In this document: piece by piece, positions 22,290 through 32,296 of the stretch
How the letters are laid out: each line of letters starts with the position of its first letter
How positions within the stretch are numbered: the first letter of the stretch is position 1
Assembly (NCBI GenBank): GCA_922989275.2
Contig: OV277858.1
Location: 13,105,027-13,169,026, forward strand
Direction of reading: 5' to 3'
DNA from: Gari tellinella
Taxonomy: Eukaryota; Mollusca; Bivalvia; Cardiida; Psammobiidae
Length of the DNA stretch: 64,000 nt
Notes under the pieces: model-generated
The model's input: the letters and a program-made list of their open reading frames with translations, nothing else
Databases searched by the model: none
Told to the model about the DNA's origin: nothing
Made by a program: the position numbers and the translations under genes

Positions 22290-22700
22290 AATACGCATTG
22301 TCAGCAAGTTTTGTGAAGATCCAATAAAAAGTGTTTGTGTTAGAGAGCAGAAAAGGCTGTAACAGTCATGTTTTTAATTGTTCAAGGGCAATAACTGATA
22401 CATGCCTCATGCGAGTTTGCTAGTTATTGAACCTGACCTATTTTCTATACTAATAACTATTTATGGCAAGTTTGGTGAAGATTCAAAAAGAAGTGTTTGT
22501 GTTAGAGAGCAGAAAAGGCTGTAACAGTCATGTTTTTAATTATTCAAGGGCAATAACTGATACATGCCTCATGCGAGTTTGCTAGTTATCGAACCTGACA
22601 TATTTTCTATACTAATATATATTTATAGCAAGTTTGGTGAATATTCAAAAATAAGTGTTTGCGTTAGAGAGCGGACAAGGCTGAAACAGTGACTGTTGGG
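22290..22700 (-). repeat. Inverted continuation of the ~160-bp array (three units)
   Basis: The units read in reverse orientation: 'gcaagtttggtgaagatt', 'gtgtttgtgttagagagcag' at 22,331, 22,492 and (diverged) 22,655, and 'gctgtaacagtcatg'. The first two units are almost identical (161-bp spacing), unlike the diverged forward array, so they arose by a recent duplication. Confidence 0.85.
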
Positions 22701-23007
22701 TTTAACAGCAGAAATAAATATTTTAGTTTTCGAAATACTCCCATTATCGGAAGCCCTGTATTTACAGAGTTGTCCTTCTTTCCATTCACAAGGGAGGCAG
22801 TTTAAATCGTGCAACACGAAACAAATCTAAGAAAGAGCCGGTTTTTGTAAACTAGTCACGTCCCATGTAGTTCAAATGGTATCCCAAACAACCGTTTGAT
22901 GCAGGGTTCCAAAAAACACAATGCGGCTTTAAATTGTTGTTGTATATAAATTACGGTCAATATTGTTTAAGTAAAATGCAAATGTTAATGCAAAGAAGGC
23001 ATTGAAT

Positions 23008-23367
23008 TCAAACGTTTAGAATGATTCGCATGTATATATATACGGTTGGTTGTTGGTTAGTCTCTAACTTGCCATCTAGCCAAGTGGCAAAGTCACCATC
23101 CGATTCGTCTTCATAAGGATGTGTGTCGTCTGCATCCGAAATGTCTTCATATATCCTACTTAAAGTTGGGCGTTTCTGAGAATCACCGGTTTGGAAAACA
23201 ACATAAGAGACCAACTGCTTCACTCTGTGGCTATCTAGTTTATGAATAAGCTTCAAATGCTTAGTCAGATAGCTCCAACACACGTCCGAATGCTTTTCTT
23301 TCATGTGACGGTTCAAGTTCCTTTTATTGGTATAACTCCTACCACATGTGTCACGATGGAACCGCAT
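23008..23367 (-). pseudogene. Broken C2H2 zinc-finger-like fragment
   Basis: The frame has 119 codons. Residues 8-26 read CGRSYTNKRNLNRHMKEKH: a second zinc cysteine, 12 residues, His, 4 residues, His. The first cysteine of the finger is Arg5 (CGT, one transition from TGT), so the finger cannot bind zinc normally. A second partial finger-like segment (CWSYLTKHLKLIHKL) lacks a cysteine pair. An acidic tail (DISDADDTHPYEDESDGDF) follows. It could be an exon of a zinc-finger gene or a piece of a transposon protein. No start or splice site can be fixed. Confidence 0.4.
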
Positions 23368-23379
23368 ATTTCTAAGTTT

Positions 23380-24530
23380 TATTATTGAATAATTATTGAA
23401 AATAATATACGTCTGTACAATCCGAAAATCTTAACTGAAATGACAATTTTTCAAGCGGACACACATATTTCAAAATGCACGAGGGGATAACAGTCCCGCC
23501 TATGGTTGTACTGTGAGCACGAGGTGAACGAGGAGTACAACTCCGCTGATGCGTCGCTCCGCTCACACATCAGAAAAGGGGTAAACACAATTCTCCGTCT
23601 GAATATCTGCTCCACTTGACACACAATAACGGTACACTGCTATTTTCACACGCGTGTACGGATCGCTTATCTTACAGATTTTGACTTTTACACGTATACT
23701 ATACAAAGACTGTTCTATGTTGTTAATTTGTATTATGAAATAGTTTTAATAGAAATTAGCACATGGCTTGGAGCTATCGGCCAATCAGATGCCTCAAAAA
23801 CCTGTGAATATATCGTTTATTGAACAAAACCATGAAATAACTAACACACTGTTCAATAATTCCATACTTCCATCATCTCAAGGCAATATGACGTCACAAG
23901 CCTAGCAATCCTCCGAGCGAGCCACCGCGAAAACCTTTTGCCTGCACTGTAGGCTTAACGATGAAAAATCGGAATAAACACCAGACCAAGGATTTAAACT
24001 AAAGCAATACGGTAATTCCACAGTATCAAAAATAGATCTAGATCTACCCCATCGCTTGAGACCTAGATATATGCATTGTATCAGCTGTAAATGTTAAAAC
24101 CGGGTTATGCATGTCTAGATTGTCTTTACTAAACAGCTGAGATCGACGGGGAACTGCACACATTTGATGACGTCATAATATGTACAGTGAGACCTGAACT
24201 TTAAAGGCAATAATAATGAATTGTGCTTACATATAGAGCTTCAATAAGCGTTATTTATGTTGGTGTTAAAGCATGCTTAATGTCTCAAGCTACATATCGA
24301 AATAACCTTCAATTTAAGTAAAATATTATAAATAAAATGACTTTTTTGTCTAAAACATAAAGCAGAAACGAAGGGTCTTCTTGTTTTCCTCGAGCCCAAG
24401 CCAGTGCTAAATAGGTTAGATTTACATTGTTTTTACTTTACACATATACCTAAGTGTGCAATAACAGTTCTGTATTTAGAGTCTACTCACTGTTGCTGAA
24501 ATACTGCTTTATTTTCTGATTGGCTATTGT
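23380..24530. other. No gene identified; expected position of Pao 3' LTR
   Basis: It lies downstream of the BEL/Pao remnant on the - strand, where a 3' LTR would be expected. There is no matching 5' LTR above 27.3 kb for comparison, so no LTR can be called. It has several CpG-bearing stretches (about 23,520-23,580 and 23,900-23,940) but no open frame of interest. Confidence 0.35.
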
Positions 24531-24535
24531 TGCAG

Positions 24536-24890
24536 CTACTCTTTTGGGGTGTTTAGAGTAAGTTTTGTCTCTGGAAGGTGTTCAGGTTGGATTTGGTCGA
24601 TGTCTCCTAAAACTTTCATTGGACACAGTAGATTCAGGGGTCGACCAATCTCACGTCCTGACGACAATCGCATATTTGCCCAACGAACGTTTGTGTCACG
24701 GCTTTGTATATTTTTGTTATTCTTCCGAGCTTCCAGCAACCGCGTGGAATGTCTTCTTTTATCAGCACAACATATCCAATTTGAGGTACAAACTGAGACT
24801 TAATTCTATGTTTTTAATCGTGTTTGTCCGCTTTCCCGGAGGTTTGAAACATAATCATTCCTCCAAATTGTCCTAAACGCATTCAGCAGT
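24536..24890 (-). pseudogene. BEL/Pao C-terminal integrase-associated domain (DUF5641-like)
   Basis: The upper frame has LLNAFRTIWRNDYVSNLRE, and after a stop IGYVVLIKEDIPRGCWKLGR. The lower frame has NVRWANMRLSSGREIGRP and LNLLCPMKVLGD, and ends at TAG before 24,536. This order (W..YL..LRE, then a V-L-I-x-ED strand, then RP.N.L.P) is the domain found at the end of Pao pol. Confidence 0.8.
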
Positions 24891-25004
24891 TTTTGACCCT
24901 TTTCCACAGTTTCAGTAATTTCTGGGCAGCACTTTCACAAGGAGTATACTCCTAATCATGTCCGGTTTCTATTTCTTGTAACCCAATGCTAGGATTAAGT
25001 ACCA

Positions 25005-25092
25005 GGAAATTTGCTGGGCTCCTCTATTCACTTTGCTTTATGTTTGTCTTGCGTGTTTTTTTCTATTTAGTGTGTATATGAAGGAATGGGAT

Positions 25093-25131
<39 letters not shown>

Positions 25132-25215
25132 GTGTGTGTTTGTTATGGTATGACTGTGTGTGTGTGTGTTCTGCTTGAAAGGTGGGTGTATTGTTTGTGT
25201 TGCGTTTCCTGATTG
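25005..25215 (+). mobile_element. 3'-UTR fragment of the 17.6-kb retroelement, with (GT)n
   Basis: The reverse complement matches 17,578-17,810, including 'catgtttgtcttgcgtg'-like text, a GT-rich microsatellite and 'aggtgggtgtattgtt'. It lies within the Pao remnant, so it inserted after, or helped to break, that element. Only the extreme 3' end is present, as with heavily 5'-truncated retrocopies. Confidence 0.8.
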
Positions 25216-25219
25216 AGTA

Positions 25220-25535
25220 TTCAGTATTTATTAATTGGCGATATAATTAACATCATCTCCAACATAAACGAGAGGTCGGGAATTAACCACAGACTCAATG
25301 TCTTTGATGTATGTCAGCATTTGTGTATGAGTAAGTAGGTTAAGACCGATGACTTTTCTCAAAGATCGTTTCTTTGTACATCCTAACACTTAGTGTGAGC
25401 TGTTGAGCATTGTCACTGGACATTGTGTCTGGAGTTCCTCTAGAAGCTACGAAAAACGTCTAAAGCTCATTACGAACTCTTCAATTGTTTCGGAGATCAT
25501 CATTTTTAAATGAACTGCACGCGTGACCAGGCATG
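25220..25535 (-). pseudogene. BEL/Pao integrase core fragments
   Basis: There are three short pieces in different frames: LVTRAVHLKMM (about 25,520), SRGTPDTMSSDNAQQL (about 25,430, including the second catalytic Asp region) and YIKDIESVVNSRPLVYV (about 25,270, with the final Glu region). The spacing is too short, so part of the core has been deleted. Confidence 0.75.
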
Positions 25536-25537
25536 TA

Positions 25538-26229
25538 TTATAGGCAAATTGTTTTTGCTTTGTCCTTGCATTTAACATACAATGGGCTTAAATAGTCAAT
25601 ACCGCCTTTTGCAAACGGAATTGATTCTGTTACACATTCTGTGGGAGGTGGAGCCTTTTTTGACATTGCATACGCTCCGTCTTCATGACGTCGACACACA
25701 AGACACTGCCGAAGAACACATATTACACTAGCACGTCTGCATGGTTTCCAGAATCGTTTGCGAATGTTACTTAAAGTATGTGATACACCGCTATGAAGAA
25801 GCTCTTTGTGCATCCTTTCTACTACCAAATGAGTGAAATGTTCATTTTTCAGCAAAAAACTGGTCTTCGACTGGCTTCAGACATGGACACATGCTCCATA
25901 CGGCCACGACATCTTAGGATACCATTTTCATCAATGTGTAAGTCCAATTGTCTCTGCAAGTTATTTGGTTTGTTATTTGTTATGGCATCAAATACACCAG
26001 GGAAATGTTTCCTTTGTACACTTTTAATCCACATTGTGTCAGCCCGCTGTAGCTCCTCATAAGTCAATGGACCCTTGTAACTCTCCAGTTTTCGTGTTTT
26101 GTTGACACATCGATTAGCGAAAGCAGTTACTCGAATCAATGTTGAGGCTGACGAGAACCTTTCACTATCGATTTTAAAAGGTGGGTTTTCAGTTGTCACA
26201 TGTCTCTTCAGACAGTTGAACACTTTCAA
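25538..26229 (-). pseudogene. BEL/Pao linker and integrase zinc-binding domain
   Basis: The upper frame has WIKSVQRKHFPGVFDAI and NNLQRQLDLHIDENGILRCR. The lower one has VVERMHKELLHSGVSHTL and CVLRQCLVCRRHEDG, giving the H-H-C-C zinc-binding set of the integrase N-terminus. PFAKGGIDYLSPLYVK, the start of the integrase core with its Asp, follows. One frameshift lies between them at about 25,850. Confidence 0.87.
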
Positions 26230-26338
26230 GAGGTTGATTAATATCCTTCACTTTGTCACTTTCTTTAGTTTCTCTGGATATATCTCATTTAATGGGTTAC
26301 AGAGCCAACATGGTCCCTGAAACAACAAACTATTGTTT

Positions 26339-26830
26339 TCAGTTGCTCAATTGTTGTTCCTCTGCTAGGTAAATCCTCTTGGTTTTCAGAGGATGGTATG
26401 TATCTGAATTGACACCGCAGCTTTTTATTTCTTTCACACGATTAGCTACGAACACTGACGATACATTTTCAGAGTGTATCCAATGAAGGACACATTGTGA
26501 GTCACTCCACAGGTAAACGTCTTGTATTGGCAGAGCTAAATGTTTTTTCACGAACGCAACACAGCGAGCACCATGTTAGCACAGCCAAAAGCTTTAACCT
26601 TGGAATTGTAATATGTTTCTTTGGGGCCAATCGGTACTTAGAGAAGATCAGATCGGCTCTTGACTGAGAACTACCCTCTTGATGAAAATACACACAGGTT
26701 TCATAAGCATGCATTGACGCGTCACAAAAGCAGTGTAACTTATGCTGAACATTGTCATCTTGCATCGCTAAATTTCTTGGTATCGAGATTTCAGGAATCT
26801 TTTTCAAGTCGTATTTGATTGAATGCCATG
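26339..26830 (-). pseudogene. BEL/Pao RNase H-like domain
   Basis: Two overlapping frames carry it. The first has LHCFCDASMHAYETCVYF (first catalytic Asp in FCDAS) and ITIPRLKLLAVL (the family usually has Glu in RLEL; here it is Lys). The second has LWSDSQCVLHWIHSE (catalytic Asp of SDS) and VFVANRVKEIKS. A frameshift near 26,530 and the Glu-to-Lys change show it is dead. Confidence 0.85.
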
Positions 26831-26839
26831 TGTCTGCAT

Positions 26840-27294
26840 TCACATTGATCCAACTTGTCGTCCCATTCGTGACCTTTGCTCCAAACAGTTTGTAGGAGCA
26901 CCTTCCCCCCGGAGAAGTACCGGTGAAAACAATCCAACTGGGTCATAGACTGACGCCAATTGCCATAGTACAGATATCTTGGTTGGTGTAGTATCGTCAT
27001 CAAGTATAAGCGACCTGTTCAATAACAACGTATCGTTGGCAGTGTTCCAAGTGTGACCAAGCACCTTTATTGTTTCAGATTTTGCCTTATCCTCCATTGG
27101 TATAACTTTGTTTAGTTTCTCGCTGATAGTAGACCATTCTCTCAAATGCATTGCTGGGTATGTAAACATAGCTTTTGTACAACTTGATAGCTTCACTTTC
27201 ATCATGTGTCCCCTTAATGACATTGTCCACATAAATATATATATATATATCATTCTTAAGTTGTTCAGCAAAGTCAATCTTATTTAGATCCAAT
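26840..27294 (-). pseudogene. BEL/Pao reverse transcriptase, C-terminal part
   Basis: The catalytic box appears as YVDN (most relatives have YVDD) inside a run of alternating I and Y that comes from an (AT)n expansion at 27,237-27,250. After one frameshift come LREWSTISEKLNKVIP and a VLGHTWN block, then QLASVYDPVGLFSPV, a hallmark of the Pao RT-to-RNase H junction. The fingers and first palm motifs are absent. Confidence 0.85.
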
Positions 27295-27299
27295 CAGTA

Positions 27300-27425
27300 T
27301 ATCCAATAAGTTCTGATATGGCTACGCCGCACGATATCAGCAACATTATGGCGTACTCCGCCGCACGACATAAGCAATTTATATGGCGTGCTCCGCCATT
27401 CCAGTTTCAACTGTTTTGAACTGCT
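27300..27425. repeat. Short direct repeats GGCGTACTCCGCC
   Basis: Three diverged units of about 45 bp: 'atggctacgccgcacgatat', 'atggcgtactccgccgcacg' and 'atggcgtgctccgccattcc', each followed by 'cagcaa' or 'aagcaa'. The repeat sits at the point where the Pao remnant is broken off. Confidence 0.6.
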
Positions 27426-27429
27426 TCTG

Positions 27430-28635
27430 CTCCCTCTTCTAGGCCATTATGAGTAATAACAGAAACAAACTGAACAAATACAACTAATTAAACTTTAACA
27501 TATCGTTCATGACATCATCCATCAATCCAAGACTAGTGCACTGAAAAACTATCCAGATTTTCTTCTGCCTGAGTCTTGATGAATTCCAGACTGACCGTCT
27601 AAGGCCGCATAAATATTCGTCTAACTGTTCATAGTCTACTTTTCTGTACCCTTTAAATTCGTATGGTTTTCTTTTGGTTAGTAATTTGTTTAACGTTCAA
27701 ATTACCACCAACAGCCCAGTTTTGTATAGGTCTAAAGAGCAACATAACACTATAGGCGGATAGGTGGTTGGAACGATATGTTTGGTTTTACGGCACTGGT
27801 ACAAAAAGTAGGTCATATAGCGTCAAAAAATTACCGCAGATGATTACGGCTAATCCCATTCATTGCCAAACATCACATGGGATCAAAACCGCCGACCTGC
27901 ATTTCATTTTGTGCTTTGCAGAGAAGATAATATCGGTCTTAACAACAGAAATATTCCCTATGACAATAAAATTAAAAGTCTGCGACAATGTAGGATAGGC
28001 TGCAATGATTCGTTTTTGAGTAAAATTGGTTCAACCTTTACTCTTTTGCTCATGCAAAATGATGTAATTTATAATATCACCCTTTTCAATAGACGATTGT
28101 ACACACATTGCTCAAAATGATTCTGCAAAATGCAGGATTCGTTCCTGAATAATGTTTCAACATTATGGCTAAGTTTCACGAGACAAACATTACTGGCATC
28201 TTTTCTCAATCTGGGTCTAGACAAATGCCTAATAAGCGTCTGGGTCTGTTTATTTTCTTGAACTCGAAATGGTATGGCCGTAGACCTTCTATCAAAACGC
28301 TCTTACACCTGGGCAGACTCTGTAAATTGTAAATAGAAAATAATTGTATGGGCTTCAACTGTTAAATATAAAGTTTGGGCCTAATTAGATTATGATTAGA
28401 TTCTCATAACGATCATATTTCTACAACTATAAAAACAATAAAAACAATATCAGAGTTTTAGCAGACGACCTGTTTAACATACACCAATTACATGTTTGAA
28501 GAGTTAAAACTCTTTTTATTAGTAATACTGATATTTTAGAGATTTAATGTACATCGAAGTTTATCAGCATAAATATTCAAGTCAAGCCTCATGCGTTAAG
28601 ATACCACGAAGGTCCGGTTTGGCATTACTTAGTCT
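27430..28635. other. No gene; SINE-tail-like piece at 27,777-27,825
   Basis: 'ggttttacggcactgg' and 'ggtcatatagcgtc' resemble the piece at 37,380-37,432 and loosely the SINE 3' region (acggcgctttcaacag). They are probably worn SINE tails. The remainder shows nothing I can support. Confidence 0.4.
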
Positions 28636-28780
28636 TAACACAGATAACATCGGAAATAACGATCATTCTAGTAGTAGGCATCATTTGGTACAGCTATCCC
28701 AAATGTAAAGGTCCTATAAAATCGGTTCATCATTGATGCGTGTTTAATGTAAAACAATGTTAACACGGATGTCAAGCGCT
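28636..28780 (+). repeat. R1 family copy 1, left part
   Basis: It matches the reverse complement of 47,385-47,525 ('tttaatgtaaaacaatgtta', 'aaatcggttcatcattgat') and 59,350-59,420. It is separated from its continuation at 31,328 by a short SINE-tail-like piece (28,781-28,841) and the fold-back element. Confidence 0.8.
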
Positions 28781-29536
28781 TTTGAACGCAGCGCCCCTGT
28801 GTGAAAAGAGCGCTAAATAAATATTGTATTATTACAATAACAATTCTGGGCCCGTATTCTGAAACACTCTTAGATAACTTTTACTCTAAGTACATCAATA
28901 TTCTCTTAGTTTTCGGCAATTTACTCTAAGTATTTGATGATACACTCTTAGAAAGTGAAAAAAACTAAGAAAATTCTAAACTCGACATTTTTAACTAAGT
29001 ATAACGATATACTCTTAGAAAATCAATATAGTCTTAGTTTTCGGCCATTTCAACTAAGTATTTCCCTTAGAAAGATGAAAAAAGCTAAGAAAATTCTCGA
29101 CTCGCCAAATTTACTATAGAATTTTCTCAAAATTTAGGAAACTGTGACCCTCTCTTAACTTTTTAGAATTTTCTAGGATTAGAACACGAACGTTTATTAA
29201 GCAGTAATAACAGGTAGAATAGATAATTTATTGAATAAAAATCGTTTCAAGACCTGTAGATACGTTTAGCGGATGTTTTTGAGCCGACGTTTGTGTTTGA
29301 GTGGCTTCGTGAAATTGGGTCAAAGTCTTGGTGGGGTAACGTCATTACAAAGGACTGGGATTACTGTTTAAGACAATATTACATACGGTCTTAATCGCGA
29401 AAACGTGGAAAAGATCAATATCTATTCAAATTCAATATTTTTAGTAATAAATGACCACTGTATGTACAAAAACTAGCGTAAATACATAATTAGGTTCACA
29501 ATTATAATTAACTAACAAGCCAAATATCAACGAAGT

Positions 29537-29612
29537 CGCCGTAGCTCAATCGATAGCGACTCTGACTTGCATGTCGGGGGTAGCCGATTCGAGCCACACA
29601 GGGTACGATCTT
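29537..29612 (+). repeat. tRNA-like sequence in the left arm of the fold-back element
   Basis: GCCGTAGCTCAATCGATAGC fits a tRNA D-arm/A box and 'GATTCGAGCC' a B box. The acceptor stem does not pair, so it is not a functional tRNA gene. It looks like a tRNA-derived SINE head, or its pol III promoter, carried by the transposon. A T-run follows at 29,640, which could act as a pol III terminator. Confidence 0.55.
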
Positions 29613-29855
29613 TTTTTCTTAACAACCCCCTTCTTTATTTTTTTTTTTTTTTAAAAAATCATCATTATTTCCATAGATTCGTTTCTTTAAATACAAATAA
29701 CTGCTTAATTCTTTCAATGCCAAACGCTCGTAATAGTTTACTTCTTCAACGTTACATTGTCCTCTGCTTCAATTTTGTTGTCTGCAATATCGTTTCAAAG
29801 GAAATTGTAAGGCAGTAAAACTGAAAAGAATTCAATACGAGTGCCAAATAATTTG

Positions 29856-30645
29856 GATCTTGATCAGACGCCCCGTTACGCGGCGTCTGATCAAGGTCCA
29901 AACTGATTGCAAACGTGCTTTTAGGCGCCATTGAGAGTTAAAGGGTTAAAGCATGTTAAAATTGAAGTAAAAGTCTCCAATTAGAATTTTTCCTTCTTAT
30001 TGTCAGCCTGCTAGTTCTAGAAATGACTTTCATGTTTCTACTATTTCTTGATATTTGAAAAGCATTTAGAAAGGTGTCCTGCAGATTAATGTTTAACCAT
30101 TGTCATGCAGAATTATCATCTGCTGCAAACACATCATCAGCAGAAAACAATATAATCAATTTGATACTTTCAAAACTTAAAAACAGTGAAATATGACTGG
30201 CAAACAAGTTTGGATCATATCAGACGCCGCATAACGCGGCGTCTGATCTGGATATTTACTGTATACAAACTGTTAACAAATTTTATCCAAGTCGCGCTTA
30301 GCATAATAAGAGGATTTCTTTTAAAGCAGGCTGCCAATAAGAAGGAAACCTCTAATTGGAGACTTTAACATCAACTCTAGCATGCTTTAACCCTTTCACT
30401 CTGGCGCCTAAATGCGCTTTGCAAACAGATTGGATCTATTATCAGGATCTAAAGTATTTGGCACTCGTATTGAATTATTTTCAGTCATACAATTAACTTT
30501 AAAAAGATATTGCAGACAACAGAATTGAAGCAGACGACAATGGAACTGTGAGAATTAGACTCACTCTCGCCTATAGGAACGTTTGCCAACATTCTGCACC
30601 TTGATCAGACGCCACGTTTCGCAAAACGCGGTGTCTGATCAGGAT
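29856..30645. repeat. Three GATCAGACGCC...GGCGTCTGATC palindromes
   Basis: Imperfect hairpins lie at 29,859-29,895, 30,213-30,252 and 30,600-30,645, each flanked by 'ggatc(c/t)aaactg'-type sequence. Loop sequences differ (CGTTACG, CATAACG, CACGTTTCGCAAAACG). A worn relative lies at 39,836-39,890. They look like a separate palindromic family lodged inside the fold-back element. Confidence 0.75.
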
Positions 30646-30865
30646 CCAAACTGTTTGACACTCGTATTGAATTATTTTAAGTTATACTTCCTTACATTTA
30701 AGGCTTTGAAACGATATTTCAGGCAAGACAATTGAAGGAGTAAACTATCACAAAAGTTTGGCAGTGGAAGGATAAAGCAGTTATTTGTATTTAAAGAAAT
30801 GAATCTATGGAACTAGTGATGATAGTTAAAACAAAAAAGAAGGGGGTTGTTAAGAAAACAAAGAT

Positions 30866-30945
30866 CGTACCCTGTGTGGCTCGAACCTGCTACCCGCGTC
30901 ATGCCAGGCAGAGTCGCTATCGATTGAGCTACGGCGACTTCGTTG
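30866..30945 (-). repeat. tRNA-like sequence in the right arm of the fold-back element
   Basis: This is the inverted partner of 29,537-29,612. Here the B box is an exact GGTTCGAGCC, better than in the left arm. The two copies face each other across the element. Confidence 0.55.
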
Positions 30946-31327
30946 AAATTTGGCTTGTTAGTTAATTATAATTGTGAACCTAATTATGTATTTACGCTTA
31001 TGTATAAACACTGTTTTTTTCAATTAATTATCTATTCTACTTATTCTCGGACAATGCTTGCTGCTTTATAAACGGGAGAAGAAAACAAACCCGCAAACTA
31101 CACCGCAAATTAACAGTCACACATGTTAGTATGCGAGAAGAGTGACGTCATTTTAGTCGGGGAAATCCCTGACAACGGCCATATTTTACTCTTACTTTTT
31201 TTTCACTAACTAAATACTTAAGTATTTTCTTAGAGTAAAAGTTAGAGAAAAATAATCTGAGTTGAAAATGTTAGAGTTTAGAAAATTCTTAGTTAAATAC
31301 TAAGAATGTTTCAGAATACGGCCCCAG

Positions 31328-32245
31328 GTCAGAATCCAACCCGATGTGTGGCCCCCTTTGACATCAAATGACTAGCCGTATTTTCAATCTTGGAATGCGT
31401 ATGTATGGCAATAAAATTTAATGACAATATAAATTGACGACAACTTCCAATTGTGTACTTCAAACTTTGCCCCGGGAGACATCGTCTCATTTTACCATGG
31501 CAGGTATACAGTTAGACTTTTTTACAACTGATGTTGGAATGTGTGTAATAATTCAAACTAAGAAAATCTCAGCTTAAAATTAAAACAAGAAAATACAATA
31601 AGTTAAAATTGTCATAGCCTACACGGTTAGAGCTCTAACGATAAAGTCGCTTTTATACGTAAACAATTAATTGAGGCAGTATCCAGTGTAGATTGACTCC
31701 ATTGTATTGCGACACTAATATATATGTGACACTTCGGTTACAAGCTCACACGCCGTTATCATGCTGGAATATATCTAAAGTATGATATTATTGTCCTAAG
31801 AGATAAATGTATCATAAAACAGGAATACAATTGCATACTATTATAATAGATTGTGTTTTTAAAAAGCTTAACTCTACATTGAGCTAACCTTTTGTATTTA
31901 CAAAAACACCCGAATGATTTTAATAAGGCTATACAACCAACCGTTCACCAGTTTGTTATTCTATTTCGTTGTATTCAGATTGCCTTTGTCACTGACCTTT
32001 AGCATGGTGCACACTGTTAGTCTGTATTAGTTCTGATAAGCATTTACACTAGCAAAGAAATGTTTTAACCGGAGTATATCTGCACCTTAATTTTTAAATC
32101 AATATTCGAAATTGTATACCGGTATTATGTTCTGCTTTAACAAAAATGAATTTATTTGTCAAACATGTTTTAGAAAGCATTGACTGATAGTGAATATAAA
32201 GTGATGATATAATCATTTAAAGCAGGACAAGTATTTGATTACTGG
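31328..32245 (+). repeat. R1 family copy 1, right part
   Basis: It aligns in inverse orientation with 46,290-47,385 and in direct orientation with 59,420-60,180. Shared phrases include 'ttcaaactttgccccg', 'gacctttagcatg' and 'gtcaaacatgttttagaaag'. No copy has an open frame, so R1 looks non-coding. Confidence 0.85.
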
Positions 32246-32296
32246 ACATTACACACATATTAAAACGTGTAGTAACGCTTAATATATATATAGATC

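Larger units (their letters stand above)
24536..27294 (-). mobile_element. Degraded BEL/Pao LTR retrotransposon pol remnant
   Basis: On the - strand the domains follow Pao order: end of the reverse transcriptase (27,294-26,840), RNase H (26,830-26,339), linker and integrase zinc-binding region (26,229-25,538), integrase core fragments (25,535-25,220), and the C-terminal domain (24,890-24,536). Gag, protease and most of the RT are missing; similarity stops sharply at about 27,294. At least five frameshifts or stops separate the pieces, and a foreign 3'-UTR fragment (25,005-25,215) sits inside. It is inactive. Confidence 0.88.
28846..31327. mobile_element. 2.5-kb fold-back DNA element with CTGGGCCCGTATTCTGAAAC ends
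   Basis: The terminal 20 bp are inverted with one mismatch (CTGGGCCCGTATTCTGAAAC against CTGGGGCCGTATTCTGAAAC). The inverted similarity continues for most of its length: the left arm 28,846-30,010 pairs with 30,325-31,327, with loops and a duplicated segment in the right arm (30,460-30,560 and 30,650-30,800 both pair with 29,740-29,830). The inside has tRNA-like sequence in each arm and GATCAGACGCC palindromes. There is no transposase frame. It inserted into an R1 copy; no clear target duplication is seen. Confidence 0.85.

Noticed and set aside
24100..24530. A 3' LTR for the BEL/Pao element.
   Set aside because: There is no 5' partner in the window for comparison, and no clear TG...CA ends or primer-binding site could be located.
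29537..29612. tRNA gene call at 29.5 kb and at 30.9 kb.
   Set aside because: A and B boxes are present but the acceptor and anticodon stems do not pair, and both lie in transposon arms.
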